From assembly GCA_040226215.1 (NCBI GenBank), contig JAVKFF010000206.1, positions 1 through 37,576 on the forward strand: 37,576 bases of DNA. Direction: 5' to 3'. This DNA is from JAVKFF01 sp040226215 (lineage in GTDB: Bacteria > Pseudomonadota > Alphaproteobacteria > DSM-16000 > Inquilinaceae). Positions 27,665-34,151 of this stretch are shown here, piece by piece (position 1 is the first letter of the stretch; every line of letters starts with the position of its first letter). The translations under genes and the position numbers were made by a program. Under the pieces are notes generated by a model. The model was not told the DNA's origin. It ran no database searches and saw only the letters and a list, made by a program, of their open reading frames with translations.

Positions 27665-27686
27665 GCCGGCCAGCCCGGCTGCCGGC
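27665..27686. terminator. possible hairpin between convergent genes
   Basis: GCCGGC at 27665-27670 pairs with GCCGGC at 27681-27686, with a possible AGC/GCT extension inside. It sits between two convergent stops, but no T-run follows on either strand, so its role as a terminator is uncertain. Confidence 0.25.
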
Positions 27687-27687
27687 A

Positions 27688-27822
27688 TCACAGGCCGTAG
27701 CCATGGCCCAGGACGAAGCCGCCATACACGGTGCCGAACATCAGCACGAGCGTGCAGAATTCAGCCGCGTAGCGCCACGAGCGACGGGCGCCAGGGCGAC
27801 GATCGTTGCGGGGATAAGCCAT
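27688..27822 (-). CDS. 44-residue membrane protein, putatively LexA-controlled
   Basis: A short gene, ATG at 27822, with a perfect AGGAGG at 27830-27835. The product has a strongly basic cytosolic start (MAYPRNDRRPGARRSWR) and then one hydrophobic segment (AAEFCTLVLMFGTVYGGFVLG, about 19-39) with a single Cys, ending HGYGL. The positive-inside rule predicts an N-in single span. Directly upstream are two inverted GTTC-N7-GTTC boxes, the recognition sequence of alphaproteobacterial LexA, and one covers the ribosome site. By analogy with SidA, the small SOS-induced membrane inhibitor of Caulobacter, a role in division arrest after DNA damage is possible. That is inference from location and topology, and I see no claimable sequence similarity. 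The frame extends to 27870, but only the ATG at 27822 has a ribosome site. Confidence 0.72.
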   Translation of the reverse strand: MAYPRNDRRPGARRSWRYAAEFCTLVLMFGTVYGGFVLGHGYGL

Positions 27823-27826
27823 GACT

Positions 27827-27841
27827 GTTCCTCCTATGTTC
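27827..27841 (-). promoter_or_regulatory. LexA-type SOS box, proximal (GTTC-N7-GTTC)
   Basis: Plus-strand GTTC at 27827-27830 and GTTC at 27838-27841 with exactly seven bases between. In gene orientation it reads GAACATAGGAGGAAC and contains the AGGAGG ribosome site, five bases before the start codon. It fits the alphaproteobacterial LexA consensus GTTCN7GTTC exactly in its eight fixed positions. Confidence 0.7.
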
Positions 27842-27853
27842 CATTCCGGAATA

Positions 27854-27868
27854 GAACATATAAGGAAC
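27854..27868 (-). promoter_or_regulatory. LexA-type SOS box, distal (GAAC-N7-GAAC)
   Basis: Plus-strand GAAC at 27854-27857 and GAAC at 27865-27868 with seven bases between, the reverse complement of the same consensus. Together with the proximal box it forms a symmetric arrangement centred at 27847/27848 with 12 bases between. A possible -35 TTGCGT (about 27881-27876) and -10 TATGTT (about 27858-27853) would place this box over the promoter. Confidence 0.7.
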
Positions 27869-27903
27869 ATCTATCGCACGCAAGCAGAACGTTCGGCTTA
27901 TCG

Positions 27904-28614
27904 CTAGAAGGGCGGCTGAAGCCGGAAGACGTCCTGTTCGCCCGGGCTTTCGAGATAGCTGAGGCGCACGAAGACCGGCAGGCCGGCGACGGCATTGGGG
28001 TCGAATGGCACGAAACGCTCCGTCAGGGCGCCGATCACCAGGGAGGCGCGGCGCCCCTGCTCGTCGCTGCCGGTGAAGGAGAGGTAGCTGCCGTCGCTGA
28101 GCGGCAGGTCGCCCAGCACAGTGTTCTCGGCGAAGCGGCGCTGGACGAAGTAGTTGCGCAGGATCGCGTCCGTGCGCAACAGGTCCTGCAATGGCGTCTC
28201 CGGATCGGCCAGGGCGCCCCAGGTTATGACGATCTGGTGCAGCAGGCGGGCGCTGCGCGAGAAGCCGAAGGCGAGATGGGCAGCGCCGCCGGCGGGCAGC
28301 AGATCCTCGACGAGGATCGACAGGGTGACGGTCCGGTCGAGGGGGTTGAGGATGCGCTCCACGGCCTCGGCCTGGATTCCGTAATCGGCCTCGATGGCGC
28401 CGAGCACCTGGGCTTCGGTCATGCCGAAGGTGACGGAGCGGAAGCCGTCGATTTCCACCACTTCGTCCGCCGCCGGGATTTCAGAGTCCACCTGCGCGGC
28501 GGCCGGCATGGTCACGAGGCCGAGGCTGGCGGCAAGCAGCGCGGCGACAAGCAGCGCGGCGGCGGGCCACGACCTGGGGCCGCGGACAGTGACGGGGAGG
28601 GAAGGCGCCATCAT
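27904..28614 (-). CDS. exported protein of unknown function, coupled to peptidoglycan-binding-domain gene
   Basis: 236 residues. An N-terminal basic stretch (MMAPSLPVTVRGPRSW) and hydrophobic core (PAAALLVAALLAASLGLV) end in an AAAQ cleavage-like site near residue 41. The mature region has FRSVTFGMTEAQVLGAIEADYGI, which resembles the short helix repeat found in several small periplasmic proteins, then a LLPAGGAAHLAFGFS strand and a C-terminal LTERFVPFDPNAVAGLPVFVRLSYL. I do not recognise the whole family. The ATG at 28614 overlaps the stop of the upstream gene as ATGA, so the pair is translationally coupled and probably acts together in the periplasm. A longer frame to 29112 only reflects the overlap with the upstream gene and is not used. 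Confidence 0.78.
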   Translation of the reverse strand: MMAPSLPVTVRGPRSWPAAALLVAALLAASLGLVTMPAAAQVDSEIPAADEVVEIDGFRSVTFGMTEAQVLGAIEADYGIQAEAVERILNPLDRTVTLSILVEDLLPAGGAAHLAFGFSRSARLLHQIVITWGALADPETPLQDLLRTDAILRNYFVQRRFAENTVLGDLPLSDGSYLSFTGSDEQGRRASLVIGALTERFVPFDPNAVAGLPVFVRLSYLESPGEQDVFRLQPPF

Positions 28615-29282
28615 CGCTCCGCGCGTGTCAGGATGGAGATGAGAAAGGGGCTGACGGCGCCGGTCGCCGGAATGCCGAGCCGTCCCTGCAGTTGCTGGAC
28701 GGCCGTCGCGGTTCGCCCGCCATACACGCCGTCGGCCGTGCCGACGTCGAGGCCCAGGCCGGCCAGCCGTTCCTGCACCAGCCGGACCCGGTCGGACGGG
28801 ATCCGGTCGAAAACGAGATAGCCGCCGAAATAGGGCAGGATCAGCATGTCGTCCCCGGTCAGGGCCATGGCCACCTCGCCGGTCTCCAGGCAGTCGACCT
28901 CGATGATCTCCACGCTGGAGTCCGGGTCGCCGAAATAATTCGTGAGCGGCAGGGTGGCCCCGGCGAGGCTGAGCAGGAGATGATCGGCCGCCATGACGGT
29001 GCCGGCGAGCACCGGTTGGGCGCAGCCGATGTCCAGAAACTGGAACCGCTCGTCGGTAAGCACGAGTTCCTGGCCGAAGGTCTGCTGCAGCACTTCGGGA
29101 CGGTCCTGCCATGCTGGCTGGTCCGCGGATGTCGCGAAGTCGATGGCCTGCCAGGACCCTGTGCCAGACGGGGCGGGCTGTGCCGGCGCCTGGCCCGCCA
29201 TCAGAGTGGCGGCGAGCGCCATCAGCACCGGACCGATTCGGCGCCAGCCGGGTCCCGCAATTTCGGCCGTCCAGGCACGCAT
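28611..29282 (-). CDS. exported protein with C-terminal peptidoglycan-binding domain
   Basis: 223 residues. A signal peptide (IGPVLMALAATLMAGQAPAQ) is followed by a mature region (about 40-165) with no family I can name, containing two cysteines (DIGCAQP and EVDCLET) that could form a disulfide. The C-terminus (about 166-220) is a PG_binding_1 domain: LVQERLAGLGLDVGTADGVYGGRTATAVQQLQGRLG. The domain order fits a protein that stays near the cell wall. It overlaps the next gene by ATGA. The start at 29282 has AAGG immediately before the ATG rather than at the normal spacing. No lytic or transglycosylase motif is visible. Confidence 0.8.
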   Translation of the reverse strand: MRAWTAEIAGPGWRRIGPVLMALAATLMAGQAPAQPAPSGTGSWQAIDFATSADQPAWQDRPEVLQQTFGQELVLTDERFQFLDIGCAQPVLAGTVMAADHLLLSLAGATLPLTNYFGDPDSSVEIIEVDCLETGEVAMALTGDDMLILPYFGGYLVFDRIPSDRVRLVQERLAGLGLDVGTADGVYGGRTATAVQQLQGRLGIPATGAVSPFLISILTRAER

Positions 29283-29515
29283 CCTTGCCGCTACCTTCCT
29301 TCGCCCATAGAGTAACCCAAACGCGACTGCGAAATCGTCAACGCGTCAATAGCTTAGCGAGAGTATCCTACACGCCAACTCAATTGTCAGTGAAGATTGT
29401 GATGCTCAACGAATGTTAGCATTATTGTAAAGGAGAATGACCGGCAAGCCGGTGGCGGGACAATCCGCCGGCGGTGTGAGTGGCGGGCCGGCGTCCTCGC
29501 GCAACGGAGACGAGA
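29283..29515 (+). promoter_or_regulatory. AT-rich upstream region of the SapC-family gene, with candidate promoter
   Basis: This 233-base region is clearly richer in A and T than its surroundings. A -35 TTGTGA (29397-29402), a 17-base spacer and a -10 CATTAT (29420-29425) give a candidate promoter. A second AAAGGAG-ATG at 29429-29439 opens a frame that does not match the SapC frame. A better-fitting GGAGA site precedes the ATG at 29516. Confidence 0.4.
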
Positions 29516-29686
29516 ATGGCAACGAGCAAATCCAGGGGCGGCACGTCCAAGGTCGGCACGTCCAAGGTCGGCACTGCGGGCAAGGGCGGCACGGGCAAGT
29601 CGCCGGGGCCGAAGGCGCCGGACGCCAAGGGCGCGGCCGAGGGCTCCACCAAAGGTGCCGCGGCGCCGCGATACCCGGTGCTCTAA
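29516..29686 (+). pseudogene. 5' segment of the split SapC-family gene (Lys/Gly/Ala-rich leader)
   Basis: 56 codons from an ATG with GGAGA five bases upstream, ending at TAA (29684-29686). The product is low-complexity and rich in Gly, Lys, Thr, Ser and Ala (TSKVGTSKVGTAGKGGTGK) with a short folded-looking end, AAPRYPVL. The TAA is in frame with the downstream SapC frame. SapC proteins normally read LFY-x-xPVPL at their start, so here the codon after PVL should be Tyr (TAC or TAT) and is TAA instead. A one-base change would join both parts into a protein of 295 residues. It could be a sequencing error, a recent nonsense mutation, or a readthrough or reinitiation site. A direct 15-bp repeat lies inside. 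Confidence 0.65.
29540..29569. repeat. two tandem 15-bp repeats in the SapC leader
   Basis: GGCACGTCCAAGGTC occurs at 29540-29554 and again at 29555-29569, encoding GTSKV twice. A third, degenerate GGCACTGCGGG follows. Confidence 0.9.
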
Positions 29687-29695
29687 AGCAACCCG

Positions 29696-30403
29696 GTGCC
29701 GGTCGATTACAGCCGCCACAAGGGCAAGTCGTTCAAGGCGCCGGCGACGTTCGGCTATGCGGCCAAGACCAACAGCGTGCCCGTGAACGTGATCGAGTTC
29801 CCGGTGGCGGCACTGGACTACGTGCTGGCCTTCGCGCCGGGCAGCGAGCCGATCCCTGTCGCCGTGCTCGGCCTGCGCACCTCGGAGAACCTGTTCGTCG
29901 ACCGCGACGGCCGCTGGGACCCGCACAGCTACCTGCCGGCCTATATCCGCCGCTATCCCTTCATCTTCATGAGCCGGCCCGACCAGCAGCTCACCTTGTG
30001 CATCGACGAGACGCCGGAGACCGTGGTCGCCGGCAATGAAAGGCCGCTGGTGGTCGACGGCAAGGCCTCGCCGCAGGCGGAGCAGGCGTTGAAATTCTGC
30101 CAGGACTATCATTCCGCCGGCCAGCAGACCCACGCCTTCGCCAGGAAGCTGGTCGAACTCGACCTCCTCGTCGACCGGGCGGCGGCGATGGACATGGGGC
30201 CGGACCAGCGCAAGATCTCGCTGGGCGGGTTGAAGGTGGTGAGCGAGGCCAGGCTCGGCGCGCTCGACCCGGCGACCTTCGCAGGCCTGCGCGAGCGCGG
30301 CTTCCTGACCGCGATCTATGCCCACCTGCTGTCGCTCAACAACCTCAACAAGCTGGGGCGCCGGCTGAACGAAAGGCTGGCGGCGGAGAAGGCGAACGGC
30401 TGA
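29696..30403 (+). CDS. SapC family protein (main segment after in-frame stop)
   Basis: A 235-residue frame from a GTG at 29696, nine bases beyond the in-frame TAA. The SapC family (Pfam SapC) pattern is well conserved: VPVDYSRHKGKSF, FGYAAKTNSVPVNVIEFPVAALDYVLAF, VAVLGLRTSENLFVDRDGRWDPHSYLPAYIRRYPFIF, LTLCIDETPE and GLRERGFLTAIYAHLLSLNNL near the C-terminus. SapC is named after an S-layer-related locus, but its biochemical role is not known. The usual first ten or so residues lie upstream of the TAA. Expression could occur by reinitiation at this GTG or by readthrough. The downstream hairpin at 30456-30482 separates it from the convergent glnA. Confidence 0.85.
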   Translation: MPVDYSRHKGKSFKAPATFGYAAKTNSVPVNVIEFPVAALDYVLAFAPGSEPIPVAVLGLRTSENLFVDRDGRWDPHSYLPAYIRRYPFIFMSRPDQQLTLCIDETPETVVAGNERPLVVDGKASPQAEQALKFCQDYHSAGQQTHAFARKLVELDLLVDRAAAMDMGPDQRKISLGGLKVVSEARLGALDPATFAGLRERGFLTAIYAHLLSLNNLNKLGRRLNERLAAEKANG

Positions 30404-30455
30404 GCTCAGAACACGGACCGGCGCCCGATCGGCTCACGCCCGGCCTGAAAGGGAA

Positions 30456-30482
30456 AAGGCCCCGCCGCGCGTGCGGGGCCTT
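30456..30482 (-). terminator. intrinsic terminator, mainly for glnA
   Basis: AAGGCCCCGC (30456-30465) pairs with GCGGGGCCTT (30473-30482) across a 7-base loop, giving a 10-bp GC-rich stem. On the minus strand the stem is followed by TTCCC and a T-rich stretch. It lies between convergent sapC and glnA and is best oriented for glnA. Confidence 0.75.
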
Positions 30483-30510
30483 CCTGTGCGGTCCGTCCCG
30501 GCCCGCGGGA

Positions 30511-31923
30511 TCAGACCGAATAGTACATCTCGAACTCGACCGGGTGCGGGGTGTGCTCGAAGCGGTAGACCTCCTCCCACTTCAGATCGAGATAGCCCTC
30601 GATCATGTCGGCGGTGAAGACGTCGCCCTTGGCCAGGAACTCGTGGTCGGCCTCCAGCGATTCCAGCGCCTCGCGCAGCGATCCGCAGACGGTCGGGATG
30701 CCCTGCAGCTCCTCCGGCGGGAGATCGTACAGGTTCTTGTCCATGGCGTCGCCCGGATGGACCTTGTTCAGGATGCCGTCGAGACCGGCCATCAGCATGG
30801 CGGAGAAGGCGAGATAGGGGTTGGCCGTCGGATCCGGGAACCGCACCTCGACACGCTTGCCCTTCGGGCTTGTGGCGTACGGGATGCGGCAGGAAGCCGA
30901 GCGGTTGCGCGCCGAATAGGCCAGCAGCACCGGCGCCTCGAAGCCCGGGATCAGCCGCTTGTAGCTGTTCGTCGACGGGTTGGTGAAGGCGTTGAGCGCC
31001 TTGGCGTGCTTGATGATGCCGCCGATGTAGAACAGCGCCGTCTCCGACAGGTCGGCATAGCCCGAGCCGGCGAACAGCGGGTTTCCGTCCTTCCAGATCG
31101 ACTGGTGCACGTGCATGCCCGAGCCGTTGTCGCCATAGACCGGCTTGGGCATGAAGGTCGCCGTCTTGCCGTAGGCCGCTGCCGTCATGTGGATGGCGTA
31201 TTTGTAGATCTGCAGGTGGTCGGCGACGGTGACCAGCGTGTTGAACTTCATGCCCAATTCGTGCTGGGCCTGCGCCACCTCGTGATGGTGCTTCTCGATG
31301 ACCACGCCCATCTCGCCCATGGTGGTCAGCATCTCGGCGCGCAGGTCGGAGCCGCTGTCCACCGGCGGCACCGGGAAGTAGCCGCCCTTGACCGTCGGCC
31401 GGTGGCCCATGTTGCCCTCCTCGAGTTCCGCGCCGGCGGCGTCGGCGATCTCGGTGGAGAACAGGTGGAAGAAGGAGGAGTGGGCGCCGACCTTGAAGCG
31501 GGCGTCGTCGAAGATGAAGAATTCGGCCTCGGGACCGAATACGGCGGTGTCGCCGATGCCGGCGGAGGCCATGTAGGTCTGCGCCGCCTTGGCGATCGAG
31601 CGCGGATCGCGGTTGTAGGGCTGGCCGGTGGTCGGCTCATGGATGTCGCAGATCACGATCAGCGAGGGCTGGGCGGCGAAGGGGTCCATCACAGCCGTCT
31701 CGGGATCGAGCATCAACGTCATGTCCGACTGGCTGATGTCCTTCCAGCCGGCAATCGACGATCCGTCGAACATGATGCCGTCGACGAAGGCGTCCTCGTC
31801 GATGGTCGAGACATGCTGCGCGGTGTGCTGCCACTTGCCCCGCGGATCGGTAAACCGGAGATCGACGTAGGTGACGTCGTTCTCCTTGATCATCTTCATT
31901 ACGTTGTCGATTGCCTCGGACAT
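30511..31923 (-). CDS. glnA: glutamine synthetase type I
   Basis: 470 residues. Condenses glutamate and ammonium with ATP to glutamine in dodecamers in the cytosol. Family marks are the beta-grasp domain start (VTYVDLRFTDPRGKWQHTA), the metal- and substrate-binding FDGSSIAGW and GPEAEFFIFDD, the KPVYGDNGSGMHVHQS block, NPSTNSYKRLIPGFEAP and the RNRSASCRIPY ATP site. The adenylylation tyrosine is Tyr399 in NLYDLPPEE, so activity is expected to be tuned by GlnE. The length matches type I-beta enzymes. It follows glnB after 119 bases, with its own sigma-54 type promoter at 31987-32002. AAGGAAAG precedes the start. The operon order glnB-glnA is usual in Rhodospirillales. Confidence 0.97.
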   Translation of the reverse strand: MSEAIDNVMKMIKENDVTYVDLRFTDPRGKWQHTAQHVSTIDEDAFVDGIMFDGSSIAGWKDISQSDMTLMLDPETAVMDPFAAQPSLIVICDIHEPTTGQPYNRDPRSIAKAAQTYMASAGIGDTAVFGPEAEFFIFDDARFKVGAHSSFFHLFSTEIADAAGAELEEGNMGHRPTVKGGYFPVPPVDSGSDLRAEMLTTMGEMGVVIEKHHHEVAQAQHELGMKFNTLVTVADHLQIYKYAIHMTAAAYGKTATFMPKPVYGDNGSGMHVHQSIWKDGNPLFAGSGYADLSETALFYIGGIIKHAKALNAFTNPSTNSYKRLIPGFEAPVLLAYSARNRSASCRIPYATSPKGKRVEVRFPDPTANPYLAFSAMLMAGLDGILNKVHPGDAMDKNLYDLPPEELQGIPTVCGSLREALESLEADHEFLAKGDVFTADMIEGYLDLKWEEVYRFEHTPHPVEFEMYYSV

Positions 31924-31986
31924 GATCTACTTTCCTTGGTGGATCGTTAGAACTGCTGAACGTCAGGTAACGTGACGCAATTGATT

Positions 31987-32002
31987 AGCAAGCGATGTGC
32001 CA
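31987..32002 (-). promoter_or_regulatory. sigma-54 promoter of glnA
   Basis: On the minus strand TGGCACATCGCTTGCT matches the RpoN consensus TGGCAC-N5-TTGC, with GG and GC ten bases apart. Transcription would start about 12 bases downstream of the GC, near 31976, leaving a leader of about 50 bases before the glnA start codon. This allows glnA to be induced separately from glnB by NtrC. Confidence 0.8.
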
Positions 32003-32042
32003 GATGCTGGTCGGCGGTGCCGGGACATGCCCTGGTCGCGCC

Positions 32043-32381
32043 TCAGACGGCATCGGGCCCGCGTTCGCCGGTACGGATGCGCACGACCTCGTCGACGGAG
32101 GAGACGAAGATCTTCCCGTCGCCGATGCGACCGGTCTGCGCGGCGTGCTGCACGGCCTCGATCGCGCGTTCCACGAGGCTGTCGTCAAGCACCACCTCGA
32201 CCTTCACCTTTGGCAGGAAGTCGACGACGTATTCCGCGCCGCGATAGAGCTCGGTGTGCCCCTTCTGGCGCCCGAAACCCTTCGCTTCCGTCACGGTAAT
32301 GCCCTTGATCCCCACCTCGTGGAGGGCTTCCTTCACCTCGTCCAGCTTGAACGGCTTTATGATGGCTTCGAGCTTTTTCAT
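32043..32381 (-). CDS. glnB: nitrogen regulatory protein PII
   Basis: A 112-residue PII signal protein. It binds ATP/ADP and 2-oxoglutarate and, by uridylylation, relays nitrogen status to GlnE/GlnA and NtrB. The start MKKLEAIIKPFKLDEVKEAL is canonical. The T-loop has YRGAEYVVDFLPK with the uridylylation site Tyr51, and the B-loop has TGRIGDGKIFV (about 83-93). Length and residues favour GlnB rather than GlnK, since linkage with glnA and no amtB supports the same view. The frame extends upstream to 32465, but the added residues lack homology and the ATG at 32381 is used. A sigma-54 type promoter lies about 65 bases upstream. Confidence 0.96.
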   Translation of the reverse strand: MKKLEAIIKPFKLDEVKEALHEVGIKGITVTEAKGFGRQKGHTELYRGAEYVVDFLPKVKVEVVLDDSLVERAIEAVQHAAQTGRIGDGKIFVSSVDEVVRIRTGERGPDAV

Positions 32382-32444
32382 GAAGTTGTTCCACGAGATC
32401 CAGATGTGACGACCGGGCGACCGACGGGTCGGTCGCTCGCAATA

Positions 32445-32460
32445 AGCAGGACGCGTGCCA
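32445..32460 (-). promoter_or_regulatory. sigma-54 promoter of glnB
   Basis: On the minus strand TGGCACGCGTCCTGCT fits TGGCACG-N4-TTGCW with one mismatch in the -12 element (CTGC for TTGC) and exact GG-N10-GC spacing. Initiation near 32434 would give a leader of about 50 bases. Confidence 0.7.
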
Positions 32461-32585
32461 AGCACGCCGCTCGGGCGAAATCGTCTATCCGATACCGTGG
32501 AACGACGCGGTGATCAATCGGCGTGCGCCTAGATCTTGGGCATTTGCCTATTTCCCATGCAGTTCCAGGCGTCGACCATCTCCCG

Positions 32586-33749
32586 TCACAACGCCGTTTC
32601 GATGCGGGCGAGGGCGCGCTTGATGTTCTCGCGGCTATTGGCGTAGGAAAAGCGCAGATAGCCTTCGCCGTGCCGACCGAAGCTGGTGCCCGAGATGGCG
32701 GCCACGCCGAGCGACTCGAGCAGCCAGTCCTGCATGGCGTGCGACGTGCGTCCGGTCCCCTCTATGCTCGGGAAGGCGTAGAAGGCGCCGTGCGGCTCGA
32801 CACAGCGGAAGCCGGGCAGGCGATTCAGGCCGTCGACGATGACGCGCCGTCGCTCGCCGAACGCCGCGACCATGGCCGCGGCCGCATCCTGCGGCCCCTC
32901 CAGCGCGGCGATGCCGGCATGCTGGGCGGCGGCGTTGACGCAGGAATGGCTGTTGATGGCCAGGCGCTCGGCATGACCGACCAGGGCCTGCGGCCAGATG
33001 CCGAAGCCCATGCGCCAGCCGGTCATGGCGTAGGTCTTTGACCAGCCGTCGAGCACGATCAGCCGGTCGGCGAGTTCCGGATAGGTGAGCAGCGAGGTAT
33101 GCCGGCGCCCGTCATAAAGCATACGGCTGTAGATCTCGTCCGACAGGATAGCGACGTCCGGATGGTCGCGGAGTCCGGCGACCAGCCGGTCGACGATATC
33201 CTTGTCCACCGCGCCGCCGGTCGGGTTGGCGGGGCTGTTGAGGATGACGAGGCGGGTGCGCGGGGTGATGCGTGAGAGCACGTCGTCGGGATCGAGAGCG
33301 AAGCCGTTTGCCTCCAGCAGCGGCACGGCGACCGGGGTGGCGCCCGAATAGGCGATCACGGAGTGGTAGATCGGAAAGCCCGGATCGGGGTAGAGGATCT
33401 CCGCGCCCGGCTCCCCGAAAATCAGGATGGCAAACCACATCGTGACCTTGCCGCCCGGCACGATCAGCACCCGGCCGGGATCAATGGCGACGGCGTATTG
33501 CCGATCGAGATAGGCGGCAACGGCCTCGCGCAGGGCCGGGATGCCGGCGGCGGGGGTATAGCCGTGCTGGCCGTCGCGCAACGCCTTGACCGCCGCTTCG
33601 ACGATGTGGTCGGGCGTTGGGAAGTCCGGCTGGCCGATGCCGTGATTGATGATATCGCGGCCCGAGGCGGCAAGCGCACCGGCGCGGGCCAGCACGTCGA
33701 ACGCGGTTTCGGTGCCGAGTCGGCCGAGGGCGGCAGCGGTCTGGAGCAT
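32586..33749 (-). CDS. pyridoxal phosphate-dependent aminotransferase, class I/II
   Basis: 387 residues of the aspartate/branched-chain-like fold I family. The N-terminal region has IINHGIGQPDFPTP. The PLP-phosphate and ring-binding motifs are VPGGKVTMWFAI (about 93) and LNSPANPTGG (about 170). The Schiff-base lysine lies in LDGWSKTYAMTGWRMGFG near 235, and FSYANSRENIKRALARI ends the protein with the substrate Arg in RFSYANS. It uses glutamate or aspartate and a 2-oxo acid, and the precise specificity cannot be set. It lies upstream of glnB on the same strand, with 204 bases between. The sigma-54 promoter lies in that gap, so glnB need not depend on this gene's transcript. Confidence 0.9.
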   Translation of the reverse strand: MLQTAAALGRLGTETAFDVLARAGALAASGRDIINHGIGQPDFPTPDHIVEAAVKALRDGQHGYTPAAGIPALREAVAAYLDRQYAVAIDPGRVLIVPGGKVTMWFAILIFGEPGAEILYPDPGFPIYHSVIAYSGATPVAVPLLEANGFALDPDDVLSRITPRTRLVILNSPANPTGGAVDKDIVDRLVAGLRDHPDVAILSDEIYSRMLYDGRRHTSLLTYPELADRLIVLDGWSKTYAMTGWRMGFGIWPQALVGHAERLAINSHSCVNAAAQHAGIAALEGPQDAAAAMVAAFGERRRVIVDGLNRLPGFRCVEPHGAFYAFPSIEGTGRTSHAMQDWLLESLGVAAISGTSFGRHGEGYLRFSYANSRENIKRALARIETAL

Positions 33750-33864
33750 CGTGACGTGGTCCTCCGGATGATACGGTGGCGCCTGGCGGCATTGGCGCCG
33801 GCCAGCCCCCGGCTGGCGAATGGCAGGCTTGCCATCATGCCCTCTGGGAGGCGCGCGGCAAGTC

Positions 33865-33893
33865 TTGACCTCGCATCGCTAATGGACGATACC
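33865..33893 (+). promoter_or_regulatory. promoter of tRNA-His
   Basis: TTGACC at 33865-33870, a 17-base spacer and GATACC at 33888-33893. The first transcribed base would fall near 33900, a few bases before the tRNA, and tRNA genes usually have strong near-consensus -35 boxes like this one. Confidence 0.6.
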
Positions 33894-33908
33894 AGCGCCC
33901 GCTGATGC

Positions 33909-33985
33909 GGCGGCCGTAGCTCAGCTGGTAGAGCCCTCGGTTGTGGTCCGAGTGGTCGTGGGTTCGAATCCCATCGGTCGCCCCA
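33909..33985 (+). tRNA. tRNA-His (GTG anticodon)
   Basis: A full cloverleaf with the extra 5' G at 33909, typical of tRNA-His. The acceptor GCGGCCG (33910-33916) pairs with CGGTCGC (33975-33981). The D arm is GCTCAGCTGGTAGAGC. The anticodon stem is CTCGG/CCGAG and the loop TTGTGGT holds anticodon GTG at 33943-33945. The T arm is GTGGGTTCGAATCCCAT. CCA is encoded. G at -1 pairs with C73, as required by HisRS. Confidence 0.95.
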
Positions 33986-34151
33986 GCGATCCCTCCCAGA
34001 TCATCCGTGCCTCCCATGTGCCGTCGCCACCTGCGCGCATGGCCGCCATCGCGCGATGCCAAGTCCCTTTCCGCGGCCTGTCGACTTGGTGTGAGATGAT
34101 CCCGCCCCGCCGACCCTTCGGCCGGGCAACAGCCACGTCGAGGGGACGGCC

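Noticed and set aside
30544..31950. Long plus-strand open frame of about 470 codons
   Set aside because: Antisense to glnA. No motif, and the glutamine synthetase reading is certain.
32382..32465. Upstream extension of glnB by 28 residues
   Set aside because: Added residues have no PII homology and would overlap the sigma-54 promoter. MKKLEAIIKPF is the canonical start.
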